Origin: Gracilimonas sp017641085
GTDB taxonomy: Bacteria > Bacteroidota > Rhodothermia > Balneolales > Balneolaceae
Assembly (NCBI RefSeq): GCF_046115515.1
Contig: NZ_CP175953.1
Strand: one strand, 5' to 3'
DNA: 64,000 bases
Part shown: in pieces, positions 61,270 to 64,000 of the stretch
How the letters are laid out: the number at the start of each line of letters is the position of its first letter
Numbering within the stretch: the stretch's first letter is position 1
Notes under the pieces: model-generated
The model's database searches: none
The model's input: the letters and a program-made list of their open reading frames with translations, nothing else
What the model was told of the DNA's origin: nothing
Program-made: the position numbers and the translations under genes

Positions 61270-63723
61270 ATAGCCAGCTCCAGTTTTTGCGCTTTATAGC
61301 GCGTGGTTAAAAAGGTAAATACCATCACACTGATAGAACTGAGCGGCATCAAAATAGCTGCCACTAATGGGGAGAGATGTCCCGTAATGGCAAAGCCCAG
61401 TCCTACCGTGTTATATAAAAGTGAAAGCACAAAACTCATGATGATGATATTCATACTTCCCTGTGAAAATTCGATGAAGCTGTTCAGTTTTTTAAGAGAT
61501 TTTCCTTCCAGGATGGCATCGCAGGCCGGGGAGAAGGAGCTGATGTCGTCAGAAAGGGCGATACCAAAATCACTTTGCTTTAAGGCCCCGGCATCATTCA
61601 ATCCATCCCCGATCATTACCACCTTTTGATGCCCTTTCTGAAGCTGTTTTATAAATTCCAGTTTTTCTTCCGGTGATTGGTTGAACAGTAGGGATTGTTG
61701 CTCTGTAAAATATTCTTCAAGTTCTTCTTTCTGGGTTTCGTTATCCCCGGAAATGAGATAGGTGAGAAATCTCGCCTTCAGAGATTGGAGGAGCTCAGAT
61801 ACTCCCTCCCTGAGCCCGGCTTTAATTCCAAAGTATCCAAGATATTCACCGTCAATGGATGCGTGTGTAACCGAACCGGTGAAATCTGATGTGGGAATTT
61901 CGGCCAGGGGTGTTTTAGTCTGTTCCGCCAGAAATGCACGAGAACCAATGCAAATAAATCGCCCTTCAACAGAAGCAAAAATTCCCTTCCCGGATACTTC
62001 ATAAAAGCTCTCAGGTTTCAGTGAGTTCTCAGCGTTCTTCCCGATAAAATCAGTAATTTTTCGGCTTATGGGGTGAACCGATTGTTTGCAGGTAGAATAT
62101 ATCAGCGCCTTTTCAGTTTCAGTTAAGTTCATCCCTCTGAATACTACATTGGCTTCTTCTTTATTCGTAAGCGTGCCGGTCTTGTCAAATACCACAGCAC
62201 CGGCTTTGGATAGATTTTCAAGCAAAAGGTGGTTTTTGACGAAAAAGCCGTTCAGAGACAATACATTTAAAGCCGATCCTAATGTGAACGGAGTGGATAG
62301 CGCGAGGGCACAGGGGCAGGCAATAATCAATACGGCTGTAAAAACCGATAAGGCCATTTCCATGCCTGCAGCCTGCAGCCAATACATTCCTGCAAAGGCA
62401 GAAATCCCCAAAACAGATACTGTAAAATAGGGACTGATTCGGTCGGCAAAGCTCGTAAGCTTGAGCTCTTTTTCGTTATTGGTGAAGGCATCATGGTTCC
62501 AGAGCTTGGTGAGATAACTGTTTTCAACTTCTTCTTCGGTATTGAACGAAGCAGAAGTGCCAATCAATTTAGCACCGGCATAGATCAGCTCACCTTTTGA
62601 AACCTCAACCGGGTCGGATTCTCCGGTAATAAAACTGTAATCCACATAAGCTTTTTCGGATAGCAAGGTGGAGTCGCAGGGCACCAGCTCCTGATTGCGT
62701 AGTCTGATTTCCATTCCGGGAACCAGCTTATCCAATGAGACAGATTTCTCAGCACCGAAACCGTCTGTTACATTTACGGCGATGGGAAGGTAGGATTTAT
62801 AGTCGCGGTTGAAAGACAGGCGGTTAAAGGTTTTCTGCTGAACCAGTTTCCCGATCAATAAAAAGAAAATGAGTCCGGTAAAAGAATCCATGTAGCCGGT
62901 TCCGGTTCCGGTTACAATCTCATAGACACTTCGTCCAAAAAGGGCAACGATACCGATGGAAATGGGAACGTCGAGGTTCACCCCTCGCTGACTCAAAGCG
63001 GCAAATGCGGATTTCAGGTAATCGCTGCTGCTATAAATAAGTACCGGAATGGCGAGGATAATATTCAAAACCCCAAAAAAAACATGAAATTGGCCACCGA
63101 GTCCGCTGTTGCCTACGTCCAGGTAATCCGGGAAGCTGAATAGCATAATGTTTCCGAAGGCAAAGCCGGCCACTCCCAGTTTCAGCCACAACGATCGGTT
63201 TTGGTGCGATTTGGACGTTGTGGCATCCAGCTTGTTGAGCCGGATTTCCGGCTCGTATCCAATAGTGGTTAATTGCTCAACAACTTTGCGCAGGGAGGTA
63301 GCTTCAGTATCAATAAGTACATCCAGCTCACGCTTTAGAAAATTGACTTTGGTTTGCAGAATGCCGGAATCCAGTTTCTGTAGATTTTCAAGCAGCCAAA
63401 CACAAGAGGTGCAATGAATATTCGGAATGTATAAAGAAACAGAGAGCTGCTGCTGGTTTCGAAAATCGGCTATCCGTGAAATTACTTCTTCATCTTCAAG
63501 GTAATCAAACCGCGTGCGGGACCGGGTATTGCGGAGGTTGATACCGGGATTGCTTTCAAGGTCGTAGTAGGAGCAGAGCCCGCTTTCGTCCAGAATTTGG
63601 AAGGCTGTACTGCCAGCCGGTACAGCAAAAGGGCTTGTCCTGAAAGCGTACCGTTGCTTCATGACATACTTCGCCGCAGTGGTAGCATACATCAGTTGAT
63701 ATGGTTGCAGCCCCTTTGGTCAT
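61260..63723 (-). CDS. ccoI: Copper P-type ATPase CcoI with a frameshift near the N terminus
   Basis: A P1B copper exporter (FixI/CcoI) feeding copper to the oxidase. The main frame has HCTSC in its HMA domain, CPCALALSTP, DKTGTLTN and GDGLNDAGAL. The expected start ATG 63723 (MTKGAATISTDVCYHCGEVC) lies in another frame, with an ATGA overlap to the Rrf2 gene. Codons reach CCTGWQ at 63610, then one extra base (about 63609) shifts the frame to TAFQILDESG. A normal family member reads Cys where this has Trp. An assembly error or a real lesion is possible. Confidence 0.88.
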
Positions 63724-64000
63724 TGTTTGAATGAAGGAACACCGTTCGAAAATTGCAAACGTAAGTCGAACCATTTCTGTGACATTTGCTTATCAACCTG
63801 ATCGAAGGTGGTGTCTTTAAGCCACTGTTCTATTTTCTTTCGTTCTTTAGACCAGAATGCATGGAAAGGGCAGGGTTCAATGTGGCCGCACCCTTCAATT
63901 CCCATAAAGCATTTATTGAAAAATTCTACTCCATCAATGGCAGCAATAACATCCATCAGTGTTACTTGATCAACCGGCTTGGCAAGATAAACCCCACCGT
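63720..64000 (-). CDS. Rrf2-family regulator, C-terminal part (5' end outside window)
   Basis: The frame enters from the right edge and reads GGVYLAKPVDQVTLMDVIAAIDG, quoted only in parts, then a three-cysteine cluster C-x6-C-x5-C in KCFMGIEGCGHIEPCPFH. Such spacing is typical of Fe-S sensing Rrf2 proteins (IscR/NsrR). It is followed by ccoI with a 4-nt overlap, so it probably controls the cbb3 operon in response to oxygen, NO or iron-sulfur state. The DNA-binding half is beyond the window. Confidence 0.88.
   Translation of the reverse strand, partial: GGVYLAKPVDQVTLMDVIAAIDGVEFFNKCFMGIEGCGHIEPCPFHAFWSKERKKIEQWLKDTTFDQVDKQMSQKWFDLRLQFSNGVPSFKQ

Noticed and set aside
63556..63774. Separate small cysteine-rich gene before ccoI
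   Set aside because: Its start overlaps the Rrf2 stop and its sense continues into CcoI; it is the N-terminal part of ccoI in another frame.
1..64000. Prophage, insertion sequence or integrative element
   Set aside because: No transposase, integrase, phage or attachment-site signature was found, and gene content reads as core chromosome.

Overview
The window is about 64 kb of chromosome from a moderate-GC member of the Bacteroidota/Balneolota-Rhodothermota group. The best guess is a Balneolaceae-type marine bacterium. This rests on the type IX secretion proteins PorU and PorV with a C-terminal sorting domain, Bacteroidota-type promoter boxes (TAnnTTTG), few Shine-Dalgarno sequences, DUF4199 and DUF5683 proteins, a fused ccoNO gene and a ribosomal protein L21 with a Rho_N-like tail. 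The genus is inference. There are no tRNA or rRNA genes, insertion sequences, prophage genes or CRISPR arrays, and no gene-free stretch exceeds 300 bases.

Layout. 1-8.9 kb: 3' end of clpB, two VOC proteins, DUF1801, DUF4199, pckA, a membrane-anchored LuxR-type protein, an M29 aminopeptidase, an orphan ABC ATPase and an acidic unknown. 8.9-10.4 kb: acyl-CoA carboxylase beta subunit. 10.5-14.6 kb: an envelope module with a caspase-fold lipoprotein, two paralogous small lipoproteins, a divergent DUF4384 protein and a propeller-like lipoprotein. 14.7-19.1 kb: purine nucleoside phosphorylase, metallo-beta-lactamase-fold hydrolase, phoH, rpe and a PASTA protein. 19.1-31.7 kb: a leftward secretion cluster (porU, porV, an M6-like protein that has lost its zinc site, a peptidase/propeller/barrel protein and a DUF5683 protein), partly joined by 4-nt overlaps. 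32-37 kb: thiolase, a trans-sulfuration enzyme and two TPR lipoproteins, one frameshifted. 37-45.5 kb: ridA, an M23 peptidase, an FAH-family enzyme, rpmA-rplU, lexA, a HEAT/cyclophilin lipoprotein, a hydrolase without its serine, and DinB. 45.5-48.4 kb: yccF and two acyl-CoA dehydrogenases. 48.6-55.2 kb: a lone exosortase, glycerate kinase, an Lrp regulator with a methionine gamma-lyase-like enzyme, the TPM-TPM-LemA genes and a HAD phosphatase. 55.2-64 kb: a complete leftward cbb3 oxidase operon headed by a partial Rrf2 regulator.

The most unusual non-coding signal is a set of eight intergenic hairpins, each built from short 7-8 nt words and each directly 3' of a gene. They fall into four vocabularies. 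Other points of interest are two matches to the LacI-family operator consensus upstream of beta-oxidation genes, two enzymes that kept their fold but lost catalytic residues, two clear frameshifts (TPR lipoprotein, ccoI), and a phoH frame that has no normal start codon.
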